From: Taeniopygia guttata
Taxonomy: Eukaryota > Chordata > Aves > Passeriformes > Estrildidae
Direction of reading: 5' to 3'
NCBI RefSeq assembly: GCF_048771995.1
Contig: NC_133026.1
Span: 150,993,001 to 151,057,000, forward strand
Length of the DNA stretch: 64,000 nt
Shown: positions 63,001 through 64,000 of the stretch, one piece after another
Numbering within the stretch: position 1 is the stretch's first letter
Layout of the letters: every line of letters starts with the position of its first letter
The notes under the pieces: model-generated
What the model was told of the DNA's origin: nothing
The model's database searches: none
Seen by the model: the letters and a program-made list of their open reading frames with translations, nothing else
Made by a program: the position numbers and the translations under genes

Positions 63001-63170
63001 TGGGATTTTTTGGGGTTTTTTTTTGGGGCTTCTGGAGCTTTTTTGGGGATTTTATTCTGATTTTTTTGGGATTTTATTCAGATTTTTTTGCATTTTTGGG
63101 GATTTTATTGGGGATTTTTTGGGATTTTTTTGTGGATTTTATTGGGATATTTTTGGGGATTTTTTGGGGA
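60066..63170 (+). repeat. FOXH1 intron 2: 480-745 bp units with exon-2 tails
   Basis: Higher-order repeat of six units, counting the true exon end as the first. Each has an exon tail encoding [13 protein letters not shown], a donor (AAG|GTCGGA or GTGGGG), a GGGGAATTTTGGGGTTTGGG part, and long T/G-rich sequence (TTTTATTGGGATTTTTTGGG). Copies of the tail lie at 60773-60809, 61321-61359, 61885-61923, 62368-62406 and 62905-62943. Two read TGCTGCGCCAAG instead of TGCTTCGCCAAG, one has AACAACC and AAGCCC changes, and the first is truncated at its left end. Confidence 0.93.
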
Positions 63171-64000
63171 TTTTTTTGTATTTTTCGCGTTTCTCACCCA
63201 ATTTTTGGGATTTTTTTTTCATTTTTTGCCTTCCTCACCCGATTTTTGGGATTTTTTTTTGCATTTTTTGCCTTTCTCACCCCATTTTTCTTGGTTTTTT
63301 TTCATTTTTTACCTTCCTCACCCAAATTTTGTGGTTTTTTTGCATTTTTTGCGTCTCTCAAAGTATTTTTTTGGTTTTTTTGCATTTTTTGCATCTCTCA
63401 AAGGATTTTTTTGTTTTTTTTGCATTTTTCGCGTTTCTCACCCGATTGTTTTGGGGTTTTTTGCATTTTTTGCCTTCCACACACGATTTTTTGGGGTTTT
63501 TTTGCATTTTTCACGTTTCTCACCCCATTTTTCTTGTTTTTTTTATTTTTCGCCTTTCTCACCCTATTTTTTCTTGTTTTTTTTCATTTTTTACCCTCCT
63601 CACCCAAATTTTGTGGGTTTTTTGCATTTTTTGCGTCTCTCAAAGTGTTTTTTTGGTTTTTTTGCATTTTGTGCATCTCTCACAGGATTTTTTTGGGGTT
63701 TTTTGCATTTGTCGCGTTTCTCACCTGATTTTTTTGGGTGTTTTTGCATTTTTCGCCTTCCTCAGCCAATTTTCAGGATTTTTTTGCATTTTTCGCATTT
63801 CTCACCCAATTTCTGTGGGTTTTTTGCATTTTTTGCATTTCTCACCCGATTTTCGTGGTTTTTTTTCATTTTTGGCATTTCTCACCCAATTTTTGTGTTT
63901 TTTTTGCATTTTTTGCCTTCCACACCCGATTTTTTTGCATTTTTTGTGTTCCTCACCTGATTTTTTGTGGTTTTTTTGCATTTTTTGCATTTCTCACCCA
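63171..64000. repeat. FOXH1 intron 2, TTTTGCATTTTTTGCCTTTC array
   Basis: Units of about 55-60 bp, TTTTTTGCATTTTTCGCGTT + TCTCACCCGATTTTTTGGGG, at least 14 copies, running off the window end. C(T/A)CACCC is the most constant part. No exon is seen. Confidence 0.85.

Overview
The window is vertebrate nuclear DNA and most likely from a bird, probably a GC-rich microchromosome. No bacterial gene organisation is present. The only real coding sequence is a set of short exons with vertebrate splice sites. They belong to three genes on the + strand: the last exon of RECQL4 (373-494), a complete GPT gene for alanine aminotransferase 1 (11 coding exons, 11731-48486), and the first two coding exons of FOXH1 (53865-54116 and 59961-60065), which runs off the right end. 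The bird assignment is inference from the gene set, the CpG-rich coding DNA and the very repetitive introns.

Layout: 1-372 is the last RECQL4 intron; 495-7900 is 3' flank made of tandem arrays, including 11 copies of a polyadenylation-like cassette (1857-3473); 7980-8148 is a CCAAT/GC-box CpG island, the best candidate GPT promoter and 5' UTR exon; 8260-11720 is C-rich minisatellite leading to the GPT start codon at 11731. GPT occupies 11731-48664. A G/T-rich array (48690-50800) and an AATAAA-rich C/A array (50885-53780) separate it from FOXH1. A second CpG-rich island lies inside FOXH1 intron 1 (56266-56730), at a switch of strand composition.

Joined at consensus splice sites, the 11 GPT exons give an uninterrupted 493-codon protein. 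It has the PLP lysine (Lys311), the NPGNPTG loop and a C-terminal arginine region close to human ALT1 (496 residues, from memory). The gene is therefore probably functional although its introns are almost entirely tandem repeats.

The outstanding observation is that many of these arrays have captured the edges of the neighbouring exons. There are 17 extra copies of the acceptor and head of GPT exon 3, 5 of exon 5, 5 of the acceptor of exon 11, 3 of the tail and donor of exon 2, one each for exons 8 and 9, and 5 of the tail and donor of FOXH1 exon 2. That makes about 28 decoy 3' splice sites and 9 decoy 5' splice sites. One decoy (27013) would add 42 residues in frame to GPT, and the exon-2 copies form possible in-frame 24-nt micro-exons. 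I saw no transposon, retrovirus-like element, tRNA, rRNA or CRISPR array. Long open frames in the arrays are low-complexity artefacts. All protein comparisons are from memory; no search was run.
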